DNA of 64,000 nucleotides from Lentzea sp. NEAU-D7 (GCF_026242055.1 NZ_JAPJDL010000013.1:3357-67356), one strand, 5' to 3'. Positions 32,527 to 41,023 are shown, counted from the stretch's first letter. The notes: generated by a model not told the origin, from the sequence alone. Program-made: numbers and translations.

Positions 32527-34674
32527 ATGCCGGACAACGGCTACGACCGCGCCGCGGTCGAGAACGTACTCGCGAAGGTGCGGGCGGAGGGGCGGTCGTC
32601 GCTCACCGCGCCGGAGGGCAAACGGGTCTGCGACGCCTACGGGATCGCGACCCCGGCCGAGGCGCTGGCGAAGTCGTCGGAGGGCGCCGTCGCGTTCGCC
32701 GAGGAGATCGGCTACCCGGTCGTGCTCAAGATCGTCTCACCGGACATCCTGCACAAGACCGAGGCCGGCGGTGTGCTGGTGGGCCTGCGCAACGCCGGTG
32801 AGGTCGCCGAGGGCTACCGCAAGATCATCCACAACGCCCGCAACCACAAGGCGGACGCGGACGTCACCGGCGTCCAGGTCCAGCAGCAGCTGCCGACCGG
32901 GAAAGAGGTCCACGAGGTCATCGTGGGCGCCACCACCGACGAGACGTTCGGCAAGATCGTCGCGTTCGGCCTCGGCGGCATCCTGGTCGAGGTGCTCAAG
33001 GACGTCACGTTCCGGCTGGCGCCGACCAGCCCCGCCGAAGCCCTCTCCATGGTCGACGGCATCGCGGCGGCGGAGATCCTGCGCGGAGTCCGCGGCGCGC
33101 AGGGCGTCAACGCGGGCAAGCTCGCCGACCTGATCCACCGCGTGTCGGACCTGGTCACGGACTTCCCGCAGCTCGCGGAGGTCGACCTCAACCCCGTGCT
33201 GGCAACGCCTTCCGGGGCCACCGCGGTCGACGTCCGCATCCTGGTCGACGAGGACGCGGCCAAGCAGCCGCACAGGTTCACCCAGGACGAGATCCTCGCC
33301 TCGATGAACCGGATCATGCGGCCGAACGCCGTCGCCGTGATCGGTGCCTCGAACGAAGAGGGCAAGATCGGCAACTCGGTGATGAAGAACCTCGTCAACG
33401 GCGGCTACCGGGGCGAGATCCACCCGATCAACCCCAAGGCGGACGAGATCCTCGACCGCAAGGCGTTCGCCAGCATCGCCGACGTCCCGGGTGACGTCGA
33501 CGTCGCGGTGTTCGCGATCCCGGCGAAGTTCGTGCCCGCCGCCCTCGAGGAGGCCGGCAAGAAGGGCGTCGGCGGCGCGATCATGATCCCGTCCGGCTTC
33601 GGCGAGACGGGCAACATCGAGCTGCAGGACGAGATCGTGGCGATCGCGCGCAAGCACGGCGTGCGCATCCTCGGTCCGAACATCTACGGCTACTACTACA
33701 CACCGGAGAACCTCTCGGCGACGTTCTGCACGCCGTACGACGTCAAGGGCGGCGTCGCCCTCACGTCGCAAAGCGGCGGAATCGGCATGGCGATCCTCGG
33801 GTTCAGCCGTTCCGCGGGCATGGGCGTCTCGTCGATCGTGGGTGTGGGCAACAAGGCCGACATCGACGAGGACGACCTGCTGACGTTCTTCGAGTCCGAC
33901 CCGAACACCCAGCTCGTCGCGATGCACCTGGAGGACCTCAAGGACGGCCGGTCCTTCGCGGAAACGGCGAAACGCGTCTCGGGAAAGAAACCGGTTGTCG
34001 TGCTCAAGGCGGGACGGACCGACCAGGGCGCCAAGGCCGCGAGCTCGCACACCGGCGCGCTCGCCGGCAACGACCGGGTCTACGACGACATCCTCAGGCA
34101 GAGCGGTGTGATCCGCGCTCCCGGCCTGAACGACCTGCTGGAGTACGCCCGCGGGATCCCGCTGCTGGCCACGCCGAAGGGCGAGAACGTCGTCATCATC
34201 ACCGGCGCGGGCGGCTCGGGTGTGCTGCTCTCGGACGCCTGTGTGGACAACGGGTTGAGCCTCATGAGCATCCCGGACGACCTCGACGCGGCGTTCCGGA
34301 AGTTCATCCCGCCCTTCGGCGCGGCGGGCAACCCCGTCGACATCACCGGCGGGGAACCGCCCTCGACGTACCGGAACACGATCGCGCTCGGTCTCGCCGA
34401 CGACCGCATCCACTCGCTGATCCTGGGCTACTGGCACACCATCGTCACGCCGCCGATGGTGTTCGCGAAGCTCGTGGTCGACGTCGTGGAGGAGTACCGG
34501 GCGAACGGCATCCACAAACCCGTCGTCGCGTCGCTCGCGGGTGACGTCGAGGTCGAGGAGGCCAGCGAGTACCTGTACCGGAACGGAGTGGTTGCTCATC
34601 CGTACACGACGGAGAAACCTGTCGCAGTACTGGGTGCCAAGTACCGGTGGGCCCGTGCCGCCGGCTTGCTGTAA
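32527..34674 (+). CDS. ADP-forming acyl-CoA synthetase, ATP-grasp first
   Basis: A 715-residue NDP-forming acyl-CoA synthetase. Residues about 1-235 are the ATP-grasp domain (YPVVLKIVSPDILHKTEAGG, FGLGGILVEVLKDV). Residues about 255 onward are the CoA-binding and ligase-CoA domains (PNAVAVIGASNEEGKIGN, IYGYYYTPENLSA, SSHTGALAGNDRVYDD with the likely phospho-His). Many acetate-CoA ligases place CoA-binding domains first, so the order here is the reverse. In the frc operon it could prime the cycle by making formyl-CoA or oxalyl-CoA, or recover CoA from other acids. Substrate is inferred only from context. Confidence 0.8.
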   Translation: MPDNGYDRAAVENVLAKVRAEGRSSLTAPEGKRVCDAYGIATPAEALAKSSEGAVAFAEEIGYPVVLKIVSPDILHKTEAGGVLVGLRNAGEVAEGYRKIIHNARNHKADADVTGVQVQQQLPTGKEVHEVIVGATTDETFGKIVAFGLGGILVEVLKDVTFRLAPTSPAEALSMVDGIAAAEILRGVRGAQGVNAGKLADLIHRVSDLVTDFPQLAEVDLNPVLATPSGATAVDVRILVDEDAAKQPHRFTQDEILASMNRIMRPNAVAVIGASNEEGKIGNSVMKNLVNGGYRGEIHPINPKADEILDRKAFASIADVPGDVDVAVFAIPAKFVPAALEEAGKKGVGGAIMIPSGFGETGNIELQDEIVAIARKHGVRILGPNIYGYYYTPENLSATFCTPYDVKGGVALTSQSGGIGMAILGFSRSAGMGVSSIVGVGNKADIDEDDLLTFFESDPNTQLVAMHLEDLKDGRSFAETAKRVSGKKPVVVLKAGRTDQGAKAASSHTGALAGNDRVYDDILRQSGVIRAPGLNDLLEYARGIPLLATPKGENVVIITGAGGSGVLLSDACVDNGLSLMSIPDDLDAAFRKFIPPFGAAGNPVDITGGEPPSTYRNTIALGLADDRIHSLILGYWHTIVTPPMVFAKLVVDVVEEYRANGIHKPVVASLAGDVEVEEASEYLYRNGVVAHPYTTEKPVAVLGAKYRWARAAGLL

Positions 34675-34680
34675 CTGAGT

Positions 34681-34721
34681 CGCTGGCGGTTTCCGTTGAC
34701 TGTGAACGGAAACCGCCAGCG
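34681..34721 (+). terminator. Strong hairpin after the oxc-frc-ligase operon
   Basis: A perfect 17-bp stem, CGCTGGCGGTTTCCGTT and its complement, with a 7-nt loop, starts six bases after the ligase stop codon. No U tract follows, as is common for actinobacterial terminators. It separates the oxc operon from the transporter gene at 34827, which then needs its own promoter or partial read-through. Confidence 0.75.
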
Positions 34722-34826
34722 GCGTGCAAGGAGAGAGATGGCCCGTCCGCGACCGTGACACGCCCGCGGTCGCGAACCCGCCAGGGAGGTCAACGAAGAC
34801 AGCCGGTCCTCTGGAGGTCGTTACCC

Positions 34827-36323
34827 GTGGATGATCCAAATCTGGTCGCTCGCACGGAAACCAGTTCGCCACCTGAGAAGGACGAGCGCGTCTGGGCCGC
34901 GGGCAAGCTGGAAGCGATGCCCATCAGGAAACTCCCCGACGCACCACCGTCGATCCACCTGCTCGGTCCCACGGTGTTCCTGGTGGCTCTTGGCGTGGGC
35001 ATGGGCGAGTCCTACATGTGGCCACGCCTGGTGCTGGTCTTCGGACCGGACATCAGGTGGCTCTTCCTGATCGGCGTGACGCTGCAGGCGGTCGTCATGC
35101 TCGAGATGGCGCGGTACGCGATGGCGACGGGGGAGAGCATCTTCTTCGGCGCCGCCCGTGTGTTCAAACCGATCATGTGGTTCTTCTTCGTGGTCGCGAT
35201 GCTCGTCTACATCTGGCCGGGCCACCTCTCCGCGGGAGCGGCGGCCCTGGAGAAGATCACCGGCATACCCTGGACGGTGTCGGCCTGCGTGGGCCTGGTC
35301 CTGGTCGGGGTGCTGTTCAGCCTCGCCAAGGTCATCTACAACCTGCTCGAGAACCTGCTGTCCATCCTCATCGGACTGCTCGTCGTCAGCACGGCCGTGG
35401 TGGCGGCGATGGTCGGCACGTGGGGAGACCTGACCAGCACGGTCTCCGGCATGTTCCAGTTCGGGTACTTCCCGGCGCAGGCCCTGTCGCCGGAGTGGTT
35501 CCCGATCATCGTCGGGTCTATCGCGTTCGCCGGCCCGTCCGGCATGCAGCAGATGTGGTACACGCTGCACCTGCGCGACAGCGGCGCCGGCATGGGCGCG
35601 CACATCCCGAAGGTCCGCGGCCTGAGGCACGCGGGCGACGAGGAGAAGATGCCGGCCCGCGGCTTCATGTTCGACACCGACGACAAGGCGGAGCTCGCGA
35701 AGTGGAAGGGCTGGCGGCGCTGGGTCACGTTCGACGCGCTGCTGCTCTTCTGGGGCATCACCATGCTCGTCACGGTCTCCTTCACGGTCCTCGCGCAGTC
35801 GGCGAGCCGCACGAGCCCGGACGTCAAGGCCCTCATCGAGTCCGGTGAGCGCGAGGCCGCGCTGAACGCCATGTCGGACGCCTTCGCGTCCGCGGGCGGA
35901 CCGGTGCTCGGCGCGGTGTTCCTCGGGTTCATCGCGCTGATCGGCCTGAACGCCACCCTGGGCCTGTTCGACTCGTTCTCGCGCGGCCAGGCCGACATGA
36001 CCTACCACTTCGTCAAGGGCGCCAAGAAGTTCCGGATGTCGCACCTCTACGCGGGGTTCCTCTGGGGCGTCATCACCTTCGGCATCCTGATCCTGCTGTT
36101 CGGACCGGCCGACGGACCGGGCGCGATCCTCGACGTGCTCGCGTTCCTGTCGACGTTCGCCATGGGCGCCTACTGCGTGGTGCTCCTGCTGGTGAACAAC
36201 CGCATGTTGCCCAAACCCATCCGCCCCAAGCTGGTCACGAACGTCATCATCGGCTTCGGCGCGGTGTTCTACCTGGGAATGCTGTTCTTCAGTCTCGTCA
36301 AGTTCGGAGTAGTGGTGGGCTGA
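34827..36323 (+). CDS. Nramp-fold membrane transporter lacking metal-site motifs
   Basis: A 498-residue integral membrane protein with about eleven helices. The overall pattern fits the Nramp superfamily: LGPTVFLVALGVGMGESYMWPRL takes the place of helix 1 and GSIAFAGPSGMQQMWYTLHL that of helix 6. The metal-binding DPGN of helix 1 is replaced by GMGES and the MPH of helix 6 is absent, so divalent-metal transport of the classical type is unlikely. A hydrophilic insert of about 60 residues follows helix 6. The GTG at 34827 has GGAGG nine bases upstream; earlier in-frame starts lie in the terminator region and are rejected. Next to the oxalate operon, an organic acid or metal-chelate substrate is conceivable. 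Confidence 0.65.
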   Translation: MDDPNLVARTETSSPPEKDERVWAAGKLEAMPIRKLPDAPPSIHLLGPTVFLVALGVGMGESYMWPRLVLVFGPDIRWLFLIGVTLQAVVMLEMARYAMATGESIFFGAARVFKPIMWFFFVVAMLVYIWPGHLSAGAAALEKITGIPWTVSACVGLVLVGVLFSLAKVIYNLLENLLSILIGLLVVSTAVVAAMVGTWGDLTSTVSGMFQFGYFPAQALSPEWFPIIVGSIAFAGPSGMQQMWYTLHLRDSGAGMGAHIPKVRGLRHAGDEEKMPARGFMFDTDDKAELAKWKGWRRWVTFDALLLFWGITMLVTVSFTVLAQSASRTSPDVKALIESGEREAALNAMSDAFASAGGPVLGAVFLGFIALIGLNATLGLFDSFSRGQADMTYHFVKGAKKFRMSHLYAGFLWGVITFGILILLFGPADGPGAILDVLAFLSTFAMGAYCVVLLLVNNRMLPKPIRPKLVTNVIIGFGAVFYLGMLFFSLVKFGVVVG

Positions 36324-36324
36324 G

Positions 36325-36756
36325 ATGGCGATCATCCGCGAAGGCAGTCTGTCCGAAGCGGTGCCCGGCGCGTTCGTCGGTCTCGCCGCCGGGCTCATCG
36401 CGGGAGGGCTGGCCGCGCTCGTCGGCCAGCCGCTCGGGTGGGCACTCGTCACGACGGTGGCGCTCGGCCTGCCGCTGGGCGCGTTCGGCGGCGGCTTCGG
36501 CCTGCTGGTGGTGGCGGGCCGGCTGCCGGTCGGCCGGTTCGCACCAGTGGCCCTGTACTGGCTCGTGGCGTTCCCGCTGGCCAGGCTGGTCCACGAGACC
36601 ACCGTGGGCCTCGTGCTCACCGGCCAGGTCCGGCTGCCCCCGGACCTGGCCGGTTTCCTCGCCTACCAGGGGATCGTGAGCGTCGGCTGGGCCATCGGTT
36701 TCCTGTGGCTGCACGAACGCATCTCCGTGCGACTGCGAGCCGCCGCCTCCCGCTGA
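36325..36756 (+). CDS. Small four-helix membrane protein of unknown function
   Basis: A 143-residue hydrophobic protein with about four membrane segments (AVPGAFVGLAAGLIAGGLAALVG, GWALVTTVALGLPLGAFGGGFGLLVV, FAPVALYWLVAFPLARLV, FLAYQGIVSVGWAIGFLWL). It is not recognised. It starts one base after the Nramp-fold gene stop and precedes terC, so it is probably cotranscribed and may be an accessory subunit of the transporter. Confidence 0.65.
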   Translation: MAIIREGSLSEAVPGAFVGLAAGLIAGGLAALVGQPLGWALVTTVALGLPLGAFGGGFGLLVVAGRLPVGRFAPVALYWLVAFPLARLVHETTVGLVLTGQVRLPPDLAGFLAYQGIVSVGWAIGFLWLHERISVRLRAAASR

Positions 36757-36782
36757 CCCCCTTCCGCCGAAGGAGCCCAAGG

Positions 36783-37802
36783 ATGTTGGATCTGCCCGTC
36801 TGGGTGTGGATCGCGACCATGGGCGGCATCGCCGCCGTCATCGCGTTCGACTTCTACCTGGTGGCACGCAAACCGCACGAACCGTCGTTCCGCGAGTCGT
36901 TGTACTGGGTGCTCTTCTACGTCGGCCTGGCCGTGCTGTTCGGACTCGGCGTCACGGTGTTCGCCGGGCCCGGCCACGGCGGGGAGTTCTTCGCCGGCTG
37001 GATCACCGAGTACTCGCTGAGCGTCGACAACCTGTTCGTGTTCGTGATCATCATGGCCAGATTCGCGGTGCCGAGGGAGTACCGGCAGAAGGTGCTCGTC
37101 GTCGGCATCGTCCTGGCCCTGTTGCTGCGCACTGTGTTCATCGCTCTGGGAGCACAGGCGATCTCGCGGTTCGACTGGCTGTTCTACTTCTTCGGTGCCT
37201 TCCTGATCTTCACCGCGTGGAAGCTGGTGAGGCAGGACGAGACCGAGGAGGCCGACGTCCCGGAGAACGCCGCCCTGCGCGCGGTGAAGAGGTTCCTGCC
37301 GGCGACCACGGTCTACCACGGCGCGGCTCTGACGACGCGGGTCGACGGCAAGCGCGTCGTGACGCCGATGCTGATCGTCATGGTCGCCGTGGGCACCACG
37401 GACCTGCTGTTCGCGGTGGACTCGATCCCGGCGATCTTCGGCCTCACCAAGGAGCCGTACCTGGTGCTGACCGCCAACGCGTTCGCGTTGATGGGCCTGC
37501 GCCAGCTCTTCTTCCTGGTGGGCGGTCTCCTGGACCGCCTGGTGCACCTGAGCAAGGGCCTCGCGGTGGTGCTCGCGTTCATCGGGTTCAAGCTCATCTT
37601 CGAGGCGCTGCACCACCACGGTGTCCCGTGGGCTCCGGAGATCCCGATCGTGGTGTCCCTCGGGGTCATCGTGGCGACTCTCACCGTCACGACGGTCTGG
37701 AGCCTGCACACCTCGCGGCGGGCTGCCCGCTCCGCCGTGGAGGATGCCGAGAGTGCGCGCAGGAGCGAGGAAGACGCTCCCGTGAAGGACTCTCAGCCGT
37801 GA
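36783..37802 (+). CDS. TerC-family membrane protein
   Basis: A 339-residue TerC/Alx-type integral membrane protein with about eight to nine helices. Family hallmarks are YSLSVDNLFVFVIIM and DLLFAVDSIPAIFGLT, each with conserved acidic residues in a helix. Alx/MeeF/MeeY members export Mn2+ or help metalate secreted proteins; tellurite resistance is the historical name. The ATG at 36783 follows GAAGGAGCCC. Association with oxalate genes may reflect manganese chelation by oxalate. The stop overlaps a small convergent gene by ten bases. Confidence 0.88.
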   Translation: MLDLPVWVWIATMGGIAAVIAFDFYLVARKPHEPSFRESLYWVLFYVGLAVLFGLGVTVFAGPGHGGEFFAGWITEYSLSVDNLFVFVIIMARFAVPREYRQKVLVVGIVLALLLRTVFIALGAQAISRFDWLFYFFGAFLIFTAWKLVRQDETEEADVPENAALRAVKRFLPATTVYHGAALTTRVDGKRVVTPMLIVMVAVGTTDLLFAVDSIPAIFGLTKEPYLVLTANAFALMGLRQLFFLVGGLLDRLVHLSKGLAVVLAFIGFKLIFEALHHHGVPWAPEIPIVVSLGVIVATLTVTTVWSLHTSRRAARSAVEDAESARRSEEDAPVKDSQP

Positions 37803-37978
37803 ATCGTGTGGCCCTCGGCGTCCTTGCGGAGCGTCTTGGCCACGGCCGCCTGGGCCTCGGCGTCCTTGCGCTGCTCCGTCAGCGCGGTGGACAGCCCGAG
37901 GCCCAGCGCGCGGCCGTCAGCGGAAGCACCGCCGCGCGGCTCGGTGAGGGAACGGACGAAGTTCTTCAAGCGGGACAT
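37793..37978 (-). CDS. Small soluble protein of unknown function
   Basis: A 61-residue charged protein (MSRLKNFVRSLTEPRGG, ADGRALGLGLSTALTEQRKDAEA). It begins at ATG 37978 with an excellent SD (AGGAGGAAGACC), which supports real translation. No family is recognised. A variant GntR box lies about 190 bases upstream on the same strand, with a long leader, so it may belong to the regulon. Confidence 0.6.
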   Translation of the reverse strand: MSRLKNFVRSLTEPRGGASADGRALGLGLSTALTEQRKDAEAQAAVAKTLRKDAEGHTIHG

Positions 37979-38150
37979 GGTCTTCCTCCTGTCGATGGTG
38001 GCTCCCAGGGCGCGCAGAGACCTGACAGGCACTGCGGCACGGGAGGAACAGGGCTGCGGCCGGGGTTTGCTCCACCGGACGTCCGTCGTGCGGGTACCCG
38101 GTGGGAAACCTCTCGCGGGTCTCCGTTGACCCCGTCCCTGTCGGAATCCA

Positions 38151-38173
38151 GCATACTGAGTTTTGTATGCAAT
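38151..38173. promoter_or_regulatory. Variant GntR box upstream of the small ORF
   Basis: One half-site is perfect (ATTGCATAC on the minus strand, plus-strand GTATGCAAT at 38165-38173). The second half (GCATAC at 38151-38156) is displaced by seven bases, giving GCATAC-8 nt-GTATGC instead of a 1-nt centre. It could be a lower-affinity site. It lies between the gntR terminator and the small ORF. Confidence 0.5.
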
Positions 38174-38188
38174 CGTCCGCCATCGTGT

Positions 38189-38235
38189 CGCGGATCACCC
38201 GTACGGTACCAAATGACCGATTTGGGTGATCCGCG
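38189..38235 (-). terminator. Hairpin at the 3' end of gntR
   Basis: A perfect 12-bp inverted repeat, CGCGGATCACCC (38189-38200) with GGGTGATCCGCG (38224-38235), encloses a 23-nt loop holding a second small stem (ACCAAAT with ATTTGGGT, one mismatch). It starts ten bases beyond the gntR stop, so termination is the simple reading. Confidence 0.6.
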
Positions 38236-38244
38236 GGTGAGGCG

Positions 38245-38970
38245 TCAGTCGCTGTCCGTGGAGTCCTCGGGTGCCTTGCGGTCGTGATAGGTCTGGCGGG
38301 TCTGCTCCGCGTGGCGGTGCATGACCTCGCCGGCCCGTTCGGCGTCACCGTCGGCGATGGCCGCGACCAGTTCGGCGTGCTCGTTCCAGGAGTCGCGGCT
38401 GCGCGGGCGGGCGATCGGGGTGTAGTACCAGCGCACCCGGCGGTCGACCAGGCCGATCATCTCGGCGAGGACCTTGTTGCGGCCGATCTCCGCGACGGCC
38501 GCGTGCAGGTCGGCGTTCGCCTTGACCAGGCGCTCGACGTTCGTGCTGGCCAGGGCCTCCTCGCCGGCCTTCTGCAGCTTCCTGAGAAGCTTCACGTCGG
38601 ACGCGGTGGCGTGCTCGGCGGCGAGCTTGGCCGAGTAGGTCTCCAGCACGCTGCGCACGGCGAGCAGCTGGTCGGCCTCCTCCTCGGTCGGGGTGTGCAC
38701 GAAGGCGCCCTGGGCGGGGCGCAGGTCGACCCAGCCGTCGGTCTGGAGCCGCTGCAGGGCCTCGCGCACCGGCTGCCGGCTCACGCCCAGGTACTCGGCC
38801 AGCTCTGCCTCGACGAGGTGCTGGCCGGGGGCGAGGGTGCGGTTGACGATGAGTTCGAGCAGGGCGTCGTAGACGGCTTGACGCAGCGGTGCGGGCCGTT
38901 CGACCCGGCGGGTCGCCGCGGCGCTGAGTGAGCCGCGGGGCGCCCGGCGGCCACTGGGCAAAGGGGTCAT
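38245..38970 (-). CDS. GntR/FCD-family regulator, probable regulator of the oxalate/formate genes
   Basis: A 241-residue FadR-type regulator. Residues about 25-95 form the winged helix (LRQAVYDALLELIVNRTLAPGQHLVEAELAEYLGVSRQPVREAL), followed by an all-helical FCD ligand domain with metal-ligand His/Asp candidates (KANADLHAAVAE, NEHAELVAAIADGDAERA). FCD domains bind carboxylates, matching an oxalate, formate or CoA-linked inducer. The ATG at 38970 begins seven bases after TATTCT, a leaderless -10; an in-frame ATG at 39000 lies upstream in the promoter and is rejected. It is divergent from panE, and the shared palindrome lies between. It is the only GntR gene in the window. Confidence 0.88.
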   Translation of the reverse strand: MTPLPSGRRAPRGSLSAAATRRVERPAPLRQAVYDALLELIVNRTLAPGQHLVEAELAEYLGVSRQPVREALQRLQTDGWVDLRPAQGAFVHTPTEEEADQLLAVRSVLETYSAKLAAEHATASDVKLLRKLQKAGEEALASTNVERLVKANADLHAAVAEIGRNKVLAEMIGLVDRRVRWYYTPIARPRSRDSWNEHAELVAAIADGDAERAGEVMHRHAEQTRQTYHDRKAPEDSTDSD

Positions 38971-38977
38971 GCCGGAC

Positions 38978-38998
38978 AGAATACAGATTTTCGCATAC
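38978..38998 (-). promoter_or_regulatory. gntR leaderless promoter with half-sites
   Basis: On the minus strand, TATTCT (complement of 38978-38983) precedes the gntR ATG by seven bases. Two half-site-like sequences, GAATAC (38979-38984) and GCATAC (38993-38998), overlap the -10 and spacer in direct orientation. This would permit weak autoregulation distinct from the palindrome 40 bp away. Confidence 0.5.
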
Positions 38999-39034
38999 AA
39001 AAAGCACTTGTGGGGATTTGGGCGTGTTATCCGT

Positions 39035-39048
39035 ATACTGTATGCATT
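39035..39048. promoter_or_regulatory. GntR box 3, gntR/panE intergenic region
   Basis: ATACTGTATGCATT, reverse complement AATGCATACAGTAT. TACTGT at 39036-39041 acts as -10 for the panE-like gene (ATG 39069, about 28 bases downstream). Confidence 0.75.
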
Positions 39049-39068
39049 ATTAGCGAGCGGGGCGTGCT

Positions 39069-40046
39069 ATGAAGATCGCTGTTCTCGGAGCCGGAGCGAT
39101 CGGTGCCTACGTCGGTGCGGCTTTGCACCGTGCGGGCGTGGAAGTCCACCTGATCGCGCGTGGAGCCCATCTCGCCGCAATGCGCGAGCACGGCGTGCGG
39201 GTGCTGAGCCCGCGCGGTGATTTCACCGCGCATCCACATGCGACCTCCGATCCCGCCGAGGTGGGTGAGGTCGACTACGTGTTCCTCGGCCTGAAGGCGT
39301 ACTCCTACGCGTCGTCAGGTGATCTGCTGGCGCCGCTGATGGGCCCGGGCACCGCCGTCATCGCGGCGCAGAACGGGATCCCGTGGTGGTACTTCCACGG
39401 CCTGACCGGACATCCTCTCGAAGGACAACGGATCGAGGCCGTGGATCCCGGCGGGTCGGTCACCGCCGTGCTGCCCGCGGAAGGGGCGATCGGCTGCGTC
39501 GTCTACTGCTCGACCGAGATCGAGTCACCGGGTGTGATCCGGCACCTGGAGGGCACGCGGTTCTCGATCGGCGAGCCCGACCGGTCGATCTCCGCGCGGT
39601 GCGTCGCGCTGAGCGAGGCGATGATCGCGGGCGGGCTGAAGTGCCCGGTGGAGAAGGACGTCCGCGAGGACATCTGGATCAAGCTGATGGGCAACGTGGC
39701 GTTCAACCCGCTGAGCGCGCTGACCCGCGCGACCATGGTGGAGATCTGCGACCACGACGACAGCCGCGACCTCGTGGCCCAGATGATGGAGGAGACCCTG
39801 ACCATCGCGCGGGCCGCGGGCTGCGACCCGCGGATCTCCGTCGACAAGCGCATCGACGGCGCCCGCCGCGTCGGGCACCACAAGACGTCGATGCTGCAGG
39901 ACCTGGAAGCCGGGAAGCGGCTGGAGATCGACGCGATCATCGGCGCCGTGGTGGAGATCGCCGGGCTCACCCGCGTGCCGGCGCCGACGTTGCGGCACGT
40001 CTACGCGGCGATCGACCTGCTTTCGCGCACGTCGCTGGTGTCCTGA
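39069..40046 (+). CDS. PanE/ApbA-like ketopantoate reductase family protein
   Basis: A 325-residue two-domain NADP-dependent reductase of the 2-dehydropantoate 2-reductase family. The N-terminal MKIAVLGAGAIGAYVGAALHRAG is the Rossmann motif; the catalytic Lys lies in DIWIKLMGNVAFNPLSAL and the C-terminal KTSMLQDLEAGKRLEIDAI is typical. Housekeeping pantothenate synthesis is possible. Placement behind GntR box 3 beside the regulator of oxalate genes suggests a 2-oxoacid reductase (for example acting on glyoxylate-like acids) instead. The following LysR gene starts with TTG one base after its stop. Confidence 0.82.
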   Translation: MKIAVLGAGAIGAYVGAALHRAGVEVHLIARGAHLAAMREHGVRVLSPRGDFTAHPHATSDPAEVGEVDYVFLGLKAYSYASSGDLLAPLMGPGTAVIAAQNGIPWWYFHGLTGHPLEGQRIEAVDPGGSVTAVLPAEGAIGCVVYCSTEIESPGVIRHLEGTRFSIGEPDRSISARCVALSEAMIAGGLKCPVEKDVREDIWIKLMGNVAFNPLSALTRATMVEICDHDDSRDLVAQMMEETLTIARAAGCDPRISVDKRIDGARRVGHHKTSMLQDLEAGKRLEIDAIIGAVVEIAGLTRVPAPTLRHVYAAIDLLSRTSLVS

Positions 40047-40047
40047 G

Positions 40048-40963
40048 TTGCTGCTGCGGCAGCTGGAGCACCTGGTCGCCCTGGCCCGTGAACGCCACTT
40101 CGCGCGCGCCGCGGAGGCCTGCCACGTGTCCCAGCCGTCGCTGTCGGCGGCGATCAGCAAGCTCGAACGCGAGCTCGGGGTGCCGATCGTGTCCCGGGGC
40201 CGCCGGTTCGAGGCGCTGACGCCGGAGGGGGAACGGGTCCTGCTGTGGGCGCATCGCATGCTCGCCGACCGCGACGCGCTGCGGCACGACCTGTCCCGCA
40301 TGAGGGAGTCGCTGTCGGGAGTGCTCCGGATCGGGGCCATCCCGACAGCGCTCCCGGTCGCGCCTCTGCTGACGACGCCGTTCTGCGAACGCCACCCGCA
40401 CGTGCGCGTCACGCTGGAATCGTTGTCCTCACAGGAGATCACCCGCGGTCTCGACGAGTTCGAGCTCGACATCGCCATGACGTACGCCGACGACTCGGTG
40501 CGCGGGATGCCGTTGTACGAGGAGCGCTACGTCCTGCTCACGCCCGCCGACGAGGAGATCGCCTCCCGTCCGGTGGCGCGCTGGGCCGACGTGGCCGCAC
40601 TCCCGTTGTGCCTGCTGACCTCCAGGATGCGCAACCGGCGAATTCTCGACTCGGTCTTCGCCGACGCGGGCGTGCAGCCCGTGCCGGTCATCGAGGCCGG
40701 CACCGTGGCGACGTTGTGGGCACGTGGCGACGCGGAAGTGGTCGAGCGTCATCGCCCACGCGTGGCCGCAGATGTTCGGGACGCCGGAGGGGATGCGCGT
40801 GGTGCGCATCGAGGATCCCCGGCGCGTGCCGCGGATCGGGCTCGTGGTGGGGGAGCAGGTCTCCATGCTGGCGCGGGCGATGCTGGGGCTCACCCGCGGG
40901 CTCGACGTGCGCGGGGAGCTGGACCGCCTGCTGCACGAGCACCTGGATCGCCGGGAGCTGTGA
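40048..40963 (+). pseudogene. LysR-family regulator interrupted by a frameshift
   Basis: The N-terminus is a normal LysR helix-turn-helix (LEHLVALARERHFARAAEACHVSQPSLSAAISKLE) followed by the effector domain. Near 40715-40730 the frame changes: the first frame leaves family-like sequence after TVATLWA, while the next frame continues with HVATRKWSSVIAHAWPQMFG and ends at 40963 with a normal LysR C-terminus. A 1-base insertion or 2-base deletion in GTGGGCACGTGG explains it. Either this is a sequencing error or the gene has lost its last 80 residues. The TTG start adjoins the panE stop. The homologous family includes regulators of one-carbon metabolism, but no target is assigned. Confidence 0.75.
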
Positions 40964-41023
40964 GCGGTTTGCTTTACTCTTCCTCCGACGCCCGGACGAG
41001 GGCGCGAACCTGGGGGAAGTCAG

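Noticed and set aside
34827..36323. Classical Nramp Mn2+/Fe2+ importer
   Set aside because: The DPGN and MPH metal-binding motifs are both replaced.
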